The notes under the pieces: model-generated
The model's database searches: none
Told to the model about the DNA's origin: nothing
Seen by the model: only the letters and a program-made list of their open reading frames with translations
Translations under genes and position numbers: made by a program
Shown here: positions 8,258 through 21,176 of the stretch, piece by piece
How the letters are laid out: each line of letters starts with the position of its first letter
How positions within the stretch are numbered: position 1 is the stretch's first letter
Assembly (NCBI GenBank): GCA_934270565.1
Contig: CAKQPR010000002.1
Location: 183,125 to 247,124, forward strand
From: an uncultured Clostridia bacterium
Lineage (GTDB): Bacteria; Bacillota; Clostridia; Christensenellales; Pumilibacteraceae
Direction of reading: 5' to 3'
DNA: 64,000 nt

Positions 8258-8486
8258 TTATAAGGTAGGGGGCGTTCCTCGTCCGCCCAAAGGTATACCG
8301 TTTGAATACAACGATATTTTGGCGGGCGTAACATCGTTTCGGTAGGGCGGGACGCCATCGTCCCGCCGCATAACGTTCAGCCTCGTAAGAAAATAAAAGT
8401 ACCGTTCACTTGCGTTCGTATTCCCTTCCGGGAGATTGCCACGCTGCGGCTACGCCTTCGCTCGCAATGACAGTGGCGAAATACCG

Positions 8487-8528
8487 TTCCGCAAGGTTTG
8501 CGGGCGGACGAGGGCGTCCGCCCCTACC
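8487..8528 (-). repeat. GGACGCCCTCGTCC element, inverted copy
   Basis: Reverse complement of 7486-7527; the two copies bracket most of the repeat nest. Confidence 0.75.
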
Positions 8529-8636
8529 GCGTTCTCCCAAAGTAAGTTATGGCATTGCCGACTATCCGCCACCCGCAAGTATCGCCGCTCACTTTGCTTT
8601 TTGCGTTATTTTATGCGCGAGACGAGCGCAAAATAA

Positions 8637-8665
8637 TTGACTTATTTCTTCAAAAGGTCTATAAT
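8637..8665 (+). promoter_or_regulatory. sigma-A promoter of the pyruvate:ferredoxin oxidoreductase gene
   Basis: TTGACT (8637-8642), 17-bp spacer, TATAAT (8660-8665). The implied leader is about 120 nt and ends in a strong CCGGAGG ribosome site; I could not recognise a riboswitch in it. Confidence 0.7.
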
Positions 8666-8794
8666 AAGCTGGTACGCGCGTGCGCGAGGCTTTTTGCAGT
8701 CTAAATTCGCTTATTTGCGGGTTTTTGGGCAGAAAAACTTTCGGACAAGCGTTCGAATTTCACGGTTGAAAAAATTATTATCCGGAGGACTACT

Positions 8795-12283
<3,489 letters not shown>

Positions 12284-12810
12284 TTACTCGCTTCTATAAG
12301 CCGGTAAAAGGGACGGAACGCAATGCTCCGCCCCTTTGCCAAAACCGGTGTACGCATCGGTTGACCACCCGCAAAAACGACGCACGCGCCGTTTTGCTTT
12401 CCTTAATTTATCCGAACGAAGGCAACTTTTTCGAAAACGCGAAATCCCCGCCGAAAGGCGATCCGACGGTAGCCTCCCTTGTGTAAAGGGCGCGACGCGG
12501 CGGTGCGAAGCACCGTAAAAACAGTCCTCAGGTGACTGTTTTTAGCCAAAGCGGCGAAGTAGCTATGCTACGAGCTGGGGGGGGGTAGTTTTGAGTTCGA
12601 GCGTTAGTGACCCGAACAACGGTAGGATTGTTCTATCCAAACTACTATTCGGACAGCAACTTTACAATCCCCCACCCACCTACGGTGGGAGCCCCCTTCC
12701 GCGCAATGTGGGCCTTAATGGGTCGATTTCTTTCCGCTCGGTGTTTCAACCGTTATTCTTCGAACTTCGGATACAAATCACTATACTATATTTAATAAGG
12801 AAAGTTTTTT
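12284..12810. other. gene-free region with repeat copy and CDS leader
   Basis: 527 bp without a supported gene. It holds an imperfect hairpin after the nifJ stop (12308-12341, no clear T-run), the second copy of the three-hairpin repeat, and short C-rich palindromes around 12671-12690. The last 30 bp contain the AAGGAAAG ribosome site of the next gene; a weak TATACT lies near 12781. Confidence 0.6.
12472..12579 (+). repeat. three-hairpin repeat element, copy B
   Basis: The core 12491-12579 matches 7806-7894 with only a couple of differences (such as CAAAG/CGAAG and CCACAGG/CCTCAGG), keeping all three hairpins intact. Compensated or loop-located changes hint at a structured element. Confidence 0.7.
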
Positions 12811-14133
12811 ATGAAAAATCAAATCGATGACCGCGAAATCGGCGCGGTTGAAAACTCCGCAAACGAAACCAACGAAGTAAACGAAACAGCTTACAATGCT
12901 GCAATCGACAAATTGAACGAAAACGCCTCCGAAGCCGCTGTAAACGACGCGACGAGTAACGACGTAAACGACGAAGCGAACGCTTCGGACGGGTACGAAA
13001 TCAAGAACAGCGCGGACGGAAACCCGTTCGGAATGACGGTAAATTCGGACAAACCGAAAACTCCGTCGGGCGCGTGGAAAAAATTCGTAGTGATACTGAA
13101 ATATATCTTTATCGACGGACTTTCGGGTATGGCGCTCGGACTGTTTGCGACACTCATAATCGGAACGATTATCGGCAAAATCGGCTCGCTTATCGGCGGT
13201 ACGTTCGGCGGCTATATCGTAATCGTCGGCAAATTCGCTCAGTTTATGATGGGCGCGGGCATTGCGCTCGGCATGGGGTACAAACTCAAAAAAGCTCCGC
13301 TCGTCTCTATTTCGGCGGCGGTTGTGGGTATGCTCGCTTCGTTCGCCGGAAAAATCGTCGCAAACAACGCGGTAGTTATCGACTATACGATGGTGGGCGA
13401 GCCGCTTTGCGCGTTTATAGCCTCGTTCGTCGCTCTCGAAGTCGGGTCGCTCGTGTCCGGAAAAACCAAAGTGGACATTATCGTCACTCCCCTCGTTACC
13501 GTCGCTTCGGGCGCGCTCGTCGCGCTTCTGCTCGGCAAGCCGATCGACGCGGTAATGGGATTTCTCCGCGAAGTGATACGCTATTCCGGCGAACAGCAAC
13601 CGTTCCTTATGGGAATACTCGTTGCGGTGCTTATGGGCGTGTTCCTCACGCTTCCGATTTCTTCGGCGGCTATCGGACTTATTCTCGGACTTGACGGAAT
13701 CGTCGCGGGCGCGGCGGTCGTAGGGTGCTGCACGCACATGGTCGGATACGCCGTTATGAGCTTCCGCGAAAACAAATGGGGCGGACTTCTGGCGCAAGGC
13801 GTGGGAACAAGTATGCTGCAAATGCCGAACCTCGTCCGCAAGCCGATCTTGTGGCTTCCGCCCGTGATCGTAAGCGCGATACTCGGTCCGATTTCGACCT
13901 GCGCGCTTAAAATCACGAGTACGGCAACCGGTTCGGGCATGGGAACCGCGGGACTTGTGGGAATTTTCGAGACCGTGACTTCGATGGTCGAAGGCGGTAT
14001 GAACGTCTGGCTCGCGATTGCCGAAATCGTTTGCTTCGATATGCTTCTGCCCGCGGCTTTGTGCCTTGCAATCTCCGAACTTATGCGCCGTCTCGGCTGG
14101 ATAAAGTACGGCGATCTCAAACTCGATTTGTAA
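12811..14133 (+). CDS. orphan PTS EIIC-like membrane protein
   Basis: 440 aa. Residues 1-90 are an Asn/Ala/Glu-rich, probably disordered cytosolic tail. The rest is a multi-span membrane domain with the signatures of the EIIC family that occurs as stand-alone proteins (PTS_EIIC_2 type): VSGKTKVDIIVTPLVT, QPFLMGI, LTLPISSAAI, CCTHMVGYAVMSFRENKWGG and GVGTSMLQMPN. No EIIA, EIIB or metabolic genes are next to it. Substrate and even transport activity are open. The Asn-rich N-terminal extension looks lineage-specific. Terminated by a strong hairpin. Confidence 0.8.
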   Translation: MKNQIDDREIGAVENSANETNEVNETAYNAAIDKLNENASEAAVNDATSNDVNDEANASDGYEIKNSADGNPFGMTVNSDKPKTPSGAWKKFVVILKYIFIDGLSGMALGLFATLIIGTIIGKIGSLIGGTFGGYIVIVGKFAQFMMGAGIALGMGYKLKKAPLVSISAAVVGMLASFAGKIVANNAVVIDYTMVGEPLCAFIASFVALEVGSLVSGKTKVDIIVTPLVTVASGALVALLLGKPIDAVMGFLREVIRYSGEQQPFLMGILVAVLMGVFLTLPISSAAIGLILGLDGIVAGAAVVGCCTHMVGYAVMSFRENKWGGLLAQGVGTSMLQMPNLVRKPILWLPPVIVSAILGPISTCALKITSTATGSGMGTAGLVGIFETVTSMVEGGMNVWLAIAEIVCFDMLLPAALCLAISELMRRLGWIKYGDLKLDL

Positions 14134-14150
14134 TTTACGGACTATGCGAA

Positions 14151-14190
14151 AAGGCTCTCCCTCACAAAGGGAAAGCCTTTTTTTGTTTTT
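14151..14190 (+). terminator. intrinsic terminator after the EIIC-like gene
   Basis: AAGGCTCTCCCT pairs with AGGGAAAGCCTT over 12 bases with one mismatch, followed by a T-rich tail to 14190. Confidence 0.85.
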
Positions 14191-14198
14191 GTTGAATA

Positions 14199-14480
14199 TT
14201 AAATCAACGGGATTTCAATAAAATCGGGATTGTTGCCGATTATAAGTTCGGTTTTTTTACTTCGATTCCATTTCTTCAATTGTTTTTCTCGTTTTAGCGC
14301 ATCATATACTTCATTATAAACTTCCGCGTAAACAAGTTTATTGACATTGTAACGCGCCGTAAAACTTTTCGGCTCTATTTGCGTTTTATGTTCCCACACA
14401 CGACGACAGATATCGTTAGTCACTCCGACGTAATATACCGTATTATGTTCGTTAGTCATAATATAGACGAAATATTCCAT
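14199..14480 (-). CDS. small GIY-YIG domain protein
   Basis: 93-aa stand-alone GIY-YIG nuclease-fold protein: FVYIMTNEHNTVYYVGVTND (the GIY/YIG strands as VYI and YVG), then RRVWEHK with the catalytic-type Arg, and a Glu further on (EVYDALKREKQLKKWNR). The start at ATG 14478-14480 is chosen because MEYFVYIMTN is the usual N-terminus; the frame upstream is repeat DNA. Family members are of uncertain role. It lies between two inverted copies of a dispersed repeat, which suggests the gene and repeats travel together. Confidence 0.82.
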   Translation of the reverse strand: MEYFVYIMTNEHNTVYYVGVTNDICRRVWEHKTQIEPKSFTARYNVNKLVYAEVYNEVYDALKREKQLKKWNRSKKTELIIGNNPDFIEIPLI

Positions 14481-14495
14481 AAGCGATTTATTCTT

Positions 14496-14640
14496 CCGCA
14501 GGGGATCTCTCCACTTCGTTCGGCTTTCAGCCTCTCGTCGGTCGAGATGACATCGTAACCAAAACATTTTTATCGACTTTTCACGTCCATTATGTCATTT
14601 CGAGCGGAGCGAAGCGAAGTCGAGAAATCCCCCGCGGAAA
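14496..14640. repeat. inverted pair of a dispersed repeat beside the GIY-YIG gene
   Basis: The arm 14496-14556 (CCGCAGGGGATCTCTCCACT ... GGTCGAGATGACAT) is mirrored by 14590-14640 (ATGTCATTTCGAGCG ... GAGAAATCCCCCGCGG). Same family as 7706-7770 and 8036-8100. The pair may fold as a long imperfect hairpin. Confidence 0.75.
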
Positions 14641-14657
14641 ACGGCATATAGTTCCTT

Positions 14658-17471
14658 TTATCCTAAAATCTTTTTGAGAAACTGACCGGTGAAGCTCTTT
14701 TCGACTTTTGCGACTTGTTCGGGAGTACCGGTTGCGATTACCGTGCCGCCCGCGTCGCCGCCTTCCGGTCCCATATCGACGATATAGTCGGCGACTTTGA
14801 TAACGTCGAGGTTGTGTTCGATGACGACGACGGTATTTCCGCCGCTCGTGAGCCGCTGTAAGATTTCGAGAAGTTTCGCAACGTCCGCAATATGAAGTCC
14901 GGTAGTCGGTTCGTCGAGGATATAGAGCGTTTTCGAGGTGGACTGACGGCTGAGCTCGGTTGCGAGCTTTACGCGCTGAGCTTCGCCGCCCGAAAGCGTG
15001 GTTGCGGGCTGACCGAGCTTGATATACCCGAGCCCCACTTCTTTGAGCGTTTTTATCTTGTTGTAAATCGCGGGAATATCGGCAAAGAAATCGCAGGCTT
15101 CCTCTACCGTCATTTCGAGGACTTCGTAAATATTTCTGCCCTTGTACTTCACCTGCAACGTTTCGCGGTTGTAGCGCTTGCCGCCGCACACCTCGCAAGG
15201 AACGTAGACGTCGGGAAGGAAGTTCATTTCGACCTTAAGAATTCCGTCGCCGCAACAGTTTTCGCATCTGCCGCCCTTGACGTTGAACGAAAACCTGCCC
15301 GCGTTGTAGCCGCGCTCGCGTGCGTCCGGCGTTTTCGCGAAAAGCTCGCGGATCGCCGAAAACACACCCGTGTACGTTGCGGGGTTTGATCGCGGAGTTC
15401 TGCCGATGGGCGTCTGGTCGATACAAATAACTTTGTCAATATACTCAAGCCCGTCGATACCGTCGCACTTACCCGCGGTAAGGTGGGTTTTCATAACGGC
15501 ATTCGCCGCGGACGGATATAAAATCTGATTGACGAGGCTCGATTTTCCGCTGCCGCTCACTCCCGTAACGCAAGTAAATACGCCCACGGGAAATTTTACG
15601 GTAACGTTTTTAAGGTTGTTTTGTCTCGCGCCGCACACGGTAATGAACTTGTCCGAAATTTCGCGACGAGCCAAGGGAACGTCGATGCGTTTTCTGCCGC
15701 TGAGGTACTGTCCCGTTATCGAGCGATCTACCTTTTCGATGTCCTCGACCGTACCCGTTGCGACGATTTCGCCGCCGTGAACGCCCGCGGCGGGACCGAC
15801 GTCAACTATAAAGTCTGCCGCCCGCATTGTGTCCTCGTCGTGCTCGACGACGATAAGCGTATTGCCGAGGTCGCGGAGCTTTTCGAGCGTGGCGATAAGT
15901 CGCGCGTTGTCGCGCTGATGAAGTCCGATACTCGGCTCGTCGAGGATATACAGAACGCCCGTAAGCCCCGAGCCGATCTGGGTCGCGAGCCTTATGCGCT
16001 GAGCTTCGCCGCCCGAAAGCGACGCCGCGCCGCGCGACAGGGTAAGATAGCCGAGTCCGACGTCGATAAGGAAGTTGAGCCGCGCTTTGATTTCGCGGAT
16101 AATCGGTTGCGCGATTATGGTGTTAGAGGGCGAAAGCGTAAGGTTTTCGATGAAATCGCGAACCTTTACGATGGGAAGCGCGCTCAGCTGCATAATATTG
16201 AGACCGCCGACGGTTACGGCAAGCGCTTCGGGTTTAAGTCTCTGACCGTGGCAAGCCTCGCAAGGAGTTTCGCGCATATACTTGCTTATTACGCTTTTAA
16301 TATAGTCGCTGGTCGTTTCGCGATAGCGGCGTTCGAGGTTGTTCACGACGCCTTCGAATCCGCGCGTAAAGCTTCCTGTAAAGTTCGCGGTCGAGTACTT
16401 CATATCGAGTTTGTCGTCGCCCGTACCGTAAAGAAGCTTTTGCTTTACGTCGTCGGGCAGGTCGCGGAACGGCGTGTCGAGCGAAAAACCGTAACGCTTG
16501 CTCATCGCTTTGAAATACATCGAGCCTATCGAGCTCGTCTCGAAATTCCACGCGGACACGGACAACGCGCCTTCGTTCAGACTCTTGCTTCCGTCGCCGT
16601 AAATAAGTTCGGGGTCGATACTCTGCTTGAAGCCGAGACCCGAACATTCGGGGCACGCTCCGAACGGAGAGTTGAACGAGAAAAGCCGCGGTTCGACTTC
16701 GCTTATGGAAATGTCGCAGTCGGGGCAGGCGTAACGCGTCGAGAAAAGCTGTTCTTCTCCGCCGTTGTCGATAACGACTATGCCGTTAGCGATTTTAAGC
16801 GCCGTTTCGATACTGTCTGTAAGACGCTTTTCTATGCCGTCCTTTATCACGAGACGATCCACGACTACGCTGAGGTTGTGCTTTATCTGCTTGTCGAGAA
16901 TTATATCTTCGTCGAGACTGCGGACGGTTCCGTCCACCTTTACGCGGGGATAACCCGCCTTACGGAAGCCGTCGAGTTCCTTTTTGAACTCGCCTTTCTT
17001 GCCCCTCGCGAACGGTGCGGTTACGAGAATTTTCGCACCTTCGCCGTAAGACTTTACCTTATCGACGATCTGATCGATCGATTGCTGAACGATTTCTTTG
17101 CCGCATTTCGGGCAATGCACGACGCCCGTGCGCGCGTACAAAAGCCTGAGGTAGTCGTGAATTTCGGTTACAGTTCCCACCGTCGAGCGCGGGTTGCGGG
17201 CGGTTGTTTTCTGATCGATCGAAATGGCGGGGCTCAAGCCCTCTATGCTCTCGACGTCGGGCTTTTGCATCTGACCGAGGAAAAGGCGGGCGTAAGACGA
17301 AAGCGATTCGACATAACGCCGCTGCCCCTCGGCGAAAATCGTGTCGAATGCGAGCGAAGTTTTTCCGCTCCCAGAAAGTCCGGTAAACACTATAAGTTTG
17401 TTGCGAGGAAGCTCGAGGTCTATGTTTTTTAGGTTGTTTTCCTTTGCTCCGCGAATTATTATTTTATCCAT
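14658..17471 (-). CDS. uvrA: UvrABC excinuclease subunit A
   Basis: Damage-recognition ATPase of nucleotide excision repair; dimerises and loads UvrB at lesions. 937 aa, normal length. Two ABC modules are visible: Walker A GLSGSGKTS at the N-terminus with signature LSGGEAQRIRLATQ, and a second Walker A GVSGSGKSS with LSGGEAQRVKLATEL. Zinc-finger cysteine pairs CPKCGKE, CPDCD/CPECSG and CENCCGDG/CEVCGG are present. It starts 17 bp after uvrB, with only a weak ribosome site, and is probably transcribed with it. Confidence 0.97.
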   Translation of the reverse strand: MDKIIIRGAKENNLKNIDLELPRNKLIVFTGLSGSGKTSLAFDTIFAEGQRRYVESLSSYARLFLGQMQKPDVESIEGLSPAISIDQKTTARNPRSTVGTVTEIHDYLRLLYARTGVVHCPKCGKEIVQQSIDQIVDKVKSYGEGAKILVTAPFARGKKGEFKKELDGFRKAGYPRVKVDGTVRSLDEDIILDKQIKHNLSVVVDRLVIKDGIEKRLTDSIETALKIANGIVVIDNGGEEQLFSTRYACPDCDISISEVEPRLFSFNSPFGACPECSGLGFKQSIDPELIYGDGSKSLNEGALSVSAWNFETSSIGSMYFKAMSKRYGFSLDTPFRDLPDDVKQKLLYGTGDDKLDMKYSTANFTGSFTRGFEGVVNNLERRYRETTSDYIKSVISKYMRETPCEACHGQRLKPEALAVTVGGLNIMQLSALPIVKVRDFIENLTLSPSNTIIAQPIIREIKARLNFLIDVGLGYLTLSRGAASLSGGEAQRIRLATQIGSGLTGVLYILDEPSIGLHQRDNARLIATLEKLRDLGNTLIVVEHDEDTMRAADFIVDVGPAAGVHGGEIVATGTVEDIEKVDRSITGQYLSGRKRIDVPLARREISDKFITVCGARQNNLKNVTVKFPVGVFTCVTGVSGSGKSSLVNQILYPSAANAVMKTHLTAGKCDGIDGLEYIDKVICIDQTPIGRTPRSNPATYTGVFSAIRELFAKTPDARERGYNAGRFSFNVKGGRCENCCGDGILKVEMNFLPDVYVPCEVCGGKRYNRETLQVKYKGRNIYEVLEMTVEEACDFFADIPAIYNKIKTLKEVGLGYIKLGQPATTLSGGEAQRVKLATELSRQSTSKTLYILDEPTTGLHIADVAKLLEILQRLTSGGNTVVVIEHNLDVIKVADYIVDMGPEGGDAGGTVIATGTPEQVAKVEKSFTGQFLKKILG

Positions 17472-17488
17472 TGTTCTGCCTCGTGCGG

Positions 17489-19471
17489 TTAAATGAGATC
17501 GGTTCCCTTGCGCCCCGAATACTTCGACTGAATCTTTTTCAGTTCGGCGATACGGTCGCGCATTTTGATAGCGGTTTCGAAATCGAGCGACTTCGAAGCG
17601 ACGTTCATAAGCGCTTTGAGTTTTTCGATTTCGTCGGGGATTTCGTGTAAATCCACCTTCCCGCTTGCTTTTTTCGTTATTTCTATCGTGTTTTTGATCG
17701 GTTTTACGATGGTTTGCGGCGTGATGCCGTGTTCGGCGTTATAAGCCTGTTGTTTTTCGCGGCGGCGGTTCGTCTCGTCGATCGCGCGTTTCATCGATCC
17801 CGTCATCGTATCTGCATACATCACGACGTAACTGTCGGCGTTACGCGCGGCTCGCCCTATCGTCTGAATAAGCGAAGTTTCGCTCCTCAAAAAGCCTTCC
17901 TTGTCCGCGTCGAGGATCGCCACGAGACGGACTTCGGGAATATCGAGCCCTTCGCGCAGAAGGTTTATTCCGACAACGACGTCGAATTCGCCCGAGCGCA
18001 GGTCGTTGACAATCGAAATACGCTCCATAGTGTCGATATCCGAATGAAGATACCTTACTTTTACGCCGTTTTCGGCGAGGTACGAAGTAAGGCTTTCGCT
18101 CATTTTCTTGGTAAGCGTGGTTACGAGGACGCGACCGTTTTTAGCCGTGACTTCGCGGATTCTGCCGATGAGGTCGTCGATCTGCCCTTTCGTCGGGAGC
18201 ACGGTGATCGGCGGATCGAGAAGTCCCGTGGGGCGGATAATCTGTTCGGCAAACTCTCCGCCCGTAAGCGAGAGTTCGTAAGGCGCGGGCGTTGCGGAAA
18301 CGTAAATAACCTGCCCTATCCGCGCGTTGAATTCGTCGAAATTGAGCGGGCGGTTGTCGTAAGCCGCGGGGAGACGGAAACCGTAATCGACAAGCGATTT
18401 CTTTCGCGCGACGTCGCCGTGATACATAGCCCTGATCTGAGGCACCGTCATATGGCTTTCGTCGATAAACGTTATAAATCCGCCCGGAAAGTAGTCGAGA
18501 AGCGTGTACGGCGGTTCGCCCGGGCGGCGACCGTCGAAGTACCGCGAATAGTTTTCGATTCCGCTGCAATAGCCGATTTCGCGCATCATTTCCACGTCGT
18601 AGCTTACGCGCTGCCCGATTCTCTGCGCTTCGATAAGTTTGCCGCAATCGGTGAAATATTTAACCTGTTCGTCGCGGTCGCGAAGTATAGCCGCGATCGC
18701 CCCTTCCATTTTGTCGTCGCCGACGGCGTAATGCGTCGCGGGGAAAATCGCGACGTGGTTGAGCGAAGCGGTAATCTTGCCCGTCACTACGTCGAATTCG
18801 CTCAGCGCGTCGATTTCGTCTCCGAAGAACTCCACTCTTATTCCGCGATCGGACGAGGACGCGATGAATACGTCCACCGTATCGCCTTTTACTCGAAAGT
18901 TCGTTCTCTCGACCTCGGTATCGTTCCGCTTGTAGTTTATGTTCACGAGTTTGCGGATAAACTCGTCGCGGCTGAGCTCCTGCGCGGGACGAAGCGAAAT
19001 AGACAGTCTGTAATACTCTTCGGGCGCGCCGAGCCCGTAAATACAGGACACGGAAGCCACGACGATTACGTCGCGCCGCTCGTGGAGCGAGCAAGTCGCG
19101 GAATGGCGGAGTTTGTCTATTTCGTCGTTGATCTGAAGATCCTTTTCTATATAAGTATCCGTGCTCGCGATATACGCTTCTGGCTGATAATAATCGTAGT
19201 ACGACACGAAAAATTCCACGCGGTTGTTCGGGAAAAACTCGCGCATCTCGTTGCAAAGCTGAGCGGCGAGCGTTTTGTTGTGCGCGATTATAAGCGTGGG
19301 ACGCCCGACGCGCTCGATAACGTTCGCCATAGTGAACGTTTTGCCGCTGCCGGTTACACCTAAAAGCACCTGAGAACGAAGCCCGTCGTTTATTCCCGCA
19401 ACAAGCTTTTCTATAGCCTCGGGCTGATCTCCCGTGGGGCTGTATGACGATATAAGTTCGAACTTTTCCAT
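17489..19471 (-). CDS. uvrB: UvrABC excinuclease subunit B
   Basis: Damage-verifying helicase-like subunit of excision repair. 660 aa with Walker A GVTGSGKTFTMAN, the beta-hairpin region rich in Tyr (FFVSYYDYYQPEAY), helicase motif DESHMT, the motif IGRAARN and a C-terminal UVR domain that contacts UvrC (around DFETAIKMRDRIAELKK). Start MEKFELISSY is the conserved N-terminus. No ribosome site; TATAAT ends 8 nt before the ATG. uvrC is not in the window. Confidence 0.97.
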   Translation of the reverse strand: MEKFELISSYSPTGDQPEAIEKLVAGINDGLRSQVLLGVTGSGKTFTMANVIERVGRPTLIIAHNKTLAAQLCNEMREFFPNNRVEFFVSYYDYYQPEAYIASTDTYIEKDLQINDEIDKLRHSATCSLHERRDVIVVASVSCIYGLGAPEEYYRLSISLRPAQELSRDEFIRKLVNINYKRNDTEVERTNFRVKGDTVDVFIASSSDRGIRVEFFGDEIDALSEFDVVTGKITASLNHVAIFPATHYAVGDDKMEGAIAAILRDRDEQVKYFTDCGKLIEAQRIGQRVSYDVEMMREIGYCSGIENYSRYFDGRRPGEPPYTLLDYFPGGFITFIDESHMTVPQIRAMYHGDVARKKSLVDYGFRLPAAYDNRPLNFDEFNARIGQVIYVSATPAPYELSLTGGEFAEQIIRPTGLLDPPITVLPTKGQIDDLIGRIREVTAKNGRVLVTTLTKKMSESLTSYLAENGVKVRYLHSDIDTMERISIVNDLRSGEFDVVVGINLLREGLDIPEVRLVAILDADKEGFLRSETSLIQTIGRAARNADSYVVMYADTMTGSMKRAIDETNRRREKQQAYNAEHGITPQTIVKPIKNTIEITKKASGKVDLHEIPDEIEKLKALMNVASKSLDFETAIKMRDRIAELKKIQSKYSGRKGTDLI

Positions 19472-19479
19472 ACTATGAT

Positions 19480-19508
19480 ATTATACCACGCATTTTATAG
19501 TTTTTCAA
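19480..19508 (-). promoter_or_regulatory. sigma-A promoter giving an almost leaderless uvrB mRNA
   Basis: Minus strand TTGAAA (19503-19508), 17-bp spacer, TATAAT (19480-19485), 8 nt to the ATG at 19471. No LexA box (GAAC-N4-GTTC) is seen here, so SOS control of uvrBA is not evident. Confidence 0.75.
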
Positions 19509-19660
19509 CGGTTTTCGGACAAATTTTTCAATCAGGCAAAATTTGTCGGATTTTGCCCTACGCGGGGTTACGAAGATTCCGACTTCTTCTCCCCTCGCGC
19601 GAAGAAACGGTATGCCTCACAAAAAAATCGAACTTTTTTTATCGCGAATATTTCATATAT

Positions 19661-19690
19661 TTGACACGGCGCGCATAAAAGTGGTATAAT
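19661..19690 (+). promoter_or_regulatory. sigma-A promoter of gdhA
   Basis: TTGACA (19661-19666), 18-bp spacer, TATAAT (19685-19690). The leader is about 40 nt and carries a GGAGGAGG ribosome site at 19724-19731, the opposite design from the leaderless genes. Confidence 0.8.
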
Positions 19691-19739
19691 CGAAAGGTAT
19701 TTTATTTTACATATTACTTACTCGGAGGAGGTAAAAAAT

Positions 19740-21071
19740 ATGTCTTACGTATCGGAAGTCCTTGAAAGCGTGAAAATCAAAAATCCCGCTCAGGACGAAT
19801 TTCAACAGGCTGTAAAGGAAGTCCTCGAAAGCCTCGAACTTTGCGTGGAAGCTAACCCGCAGTACCGCAAAAACGCTATTCTGGAGCGCCTCGTCGAACC
19901 GGACAGACAAATTATGTTCCGCGTTCCCTGGGTAGACGATCAGGGTAATATCCACGTCAACCGCGGTTTCCGCGTTCAGTTCAACAACGCCATCGGACCG
20001 TACAAGGGCGGACTTCGTCTCCACCCGTCGGTAAACCTCGGAATTATCAAGTTCCTCGGTTTCGAGCAGATCTTCAAAAACTCGCTTACAGGTCTGCCCA
20101 TCGGCGGCGGCAAAGGAGGCAGCGACTTCGACCCGAAGGGCAAGTCGGACGCAGAAGTTTTCCGTTTCTGCCAGAGTTTTATGACCGAACTTTATAAGTA
20201 TATCGGCGCGGACACCGACGTTCCCGCGGGCGATATCGGCGTCGGCGGCAGGGAAATCGGCTATATGTACGGCACTTACAAGCGCATTACCGGTCTTTAC
20301 GAAGGCGTGCTTACCGGCAAGGGGCTCACCTACGGCGGATCGCTCGCAAGAACCGAAGCTACCGGATACGGGCTCGTTTATCTCGTTTCCGAAATTCTGA
20401 AGGAAAAGGGACAGGATCTTAACGGCAAAACCGTCGCGATTTCGGGCGCGGGCAACGTTGCGATCTACGCCGCCGAAAAGGCTATGCAGCTCGGCGCGAA
20501 AGTCGTCACCATGTCCGACTCCACCGGCTGGATCTACGATCCCGAGGGAATCGACCTCAAGGCGATCAAGGAAATCAAGGAAGTCAAGCGCGCACGCCTC
20601 AGCGAATACAAGGCGTTCCGCCCCGCTTCGGAATACTCAACTTCGGGTCACGTCTGGCAGGTTAAGTGCGACGTCGCTCTTCCCTGCGCTACTCAGAACG
20701 AACTCGTCGAGGGTGACGCGAAGAACCTCGTCAAAAACGGCGTAACGGTCGTTGCGGAAGGCGCGAACATGCCCTCTACTCCCGACGCGGTCGAATACCT
20801 GCAGAAACACGGCGTGCTCTTTGCCCCCGGTAAAGCGGCTAACGCCGGCGGCGTTGCTACTTCCGCGCTCGAAATGAGCCAGAACAGCCTGCGCCTCAGC
20901 TGGACTTTCGAAGAAGTCGATCAGAAACTTCACGGCATTATGAAAGGCATCTACCGTCAGATTTCGACGAACGCCGAAAAGTACGGCAGAAAGGACGACT
21001 TCGTAGTCGGCGCAAACATCGCGGGCTTTACGAAAGTCGCGGACGCTATGCTCGCTCAGGGTCCACAGTAA
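19740..21071 (+). CDS. gdhA: glutamate dehydrogenase
   Basis: Interconverts glutamate with 2-oxoglutarate plus ammonium. 443 aa, the length of hexameric bacterial GdhA. Visible motifs: the substrate site PYKGGLRLHPSVN, LPIGGGKGGSDFDPKGKSD with the catalytic Lys, DVPAGDIGVGGREIG, and the Rossmann loop SGAGNVAIYA. The loop and the following region resemble NADP-preferring enzymes, but the coenzyme cannot be fixed by eye. Strong promoter and ribosome site; single-gene unit ending in a terminator. Confidence 0.95.
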   Translation: MSYVSEVLESVKIKNPAQDEFQQAVKEVLESLELCVEANPQYRKNAILERLVEPDRQIMFRVPWVDDQGNIHVNRGFRVQFNNAIGPYKGGLRLHPSVNLGIIKFLGFEQIFKNSLTGLPIGGGKGGSDFDPKGKSDAEVFRFCQSFMTELYKYIGADTDVPAGDIGVGGREIGYMYGTYKRITGLYEGVLTGKGLTYGGSLARTEATGYGLVYLVSEILKEKGQDLNGKTVAISGAGNVAIYAAEKAMQLGAKVVTMSDSTGWIYDPEGIDLKAIKEIKEVKRARLSEYKAFRPASEYSTSGHVWQVKCDVALPCATQNELVEGDAKNLVKNGVTVVAEGANMPSTPDAVEYLQKHGVLFAPGKAANAGGVATSALEMSQNSLRLSWTFEEVDQKLHGIMKGIYRQISTNAEKYGRKDDFVVGANIAGFTKVADAMLAQGPQ

Positions 21072-21093
21072 TAAAATAACCGAATACATACGA

Positions 21094-21130
21094 AAAGGCT
21101 CGGAAGCTTTACGCTTACCGAGCTTTTTTT
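21094..21130 (+). terminator. intrinsic terminator after gdhA
   Basis: GCTCGG(A)AGC pairs with GCTTACCGAGC around a short loop, followed by seven T. Confidence 0.85.
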
Positions 21131-21176
21131 GTGGAAAAAGCGGCGGATCGATCCGTCGCTTTCTGCGTTGTTTTTC

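Larger units (their letters stand above)
7392..8636. other. gene-free nest of dispersed intergenic repeats
   Basis: About 1.25 kb with no supported gene. It consists of several short repeat families packed head to tail or inverted: a GGTAGGGGCGGACG element, a 65-bp element ending GGTCGAAATGAC, a CCTTCCCCTTGGGG...AATGAGGGG element in both orientations, and a three-hairpin element also found at about 12.5 kb. Open frames here are short and repeat-derived. Such sequence is common between genes of uncultured Firmicutes; its function is unknown. Confidence 0.7.

Noticed and set aside
8660..8794. Riboswitch in the 120-nt nifJ leader
   Set aside because: No recognisable conserved core or terminator/antiterminator pair was seen by eye.
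19472..19508. SOS control of uvrBA
   Set aside because: No GAAC-N4-GTTC palindrome in the promoter or the 200 bp upstream; only the 51 kb promoter has a LexA box.
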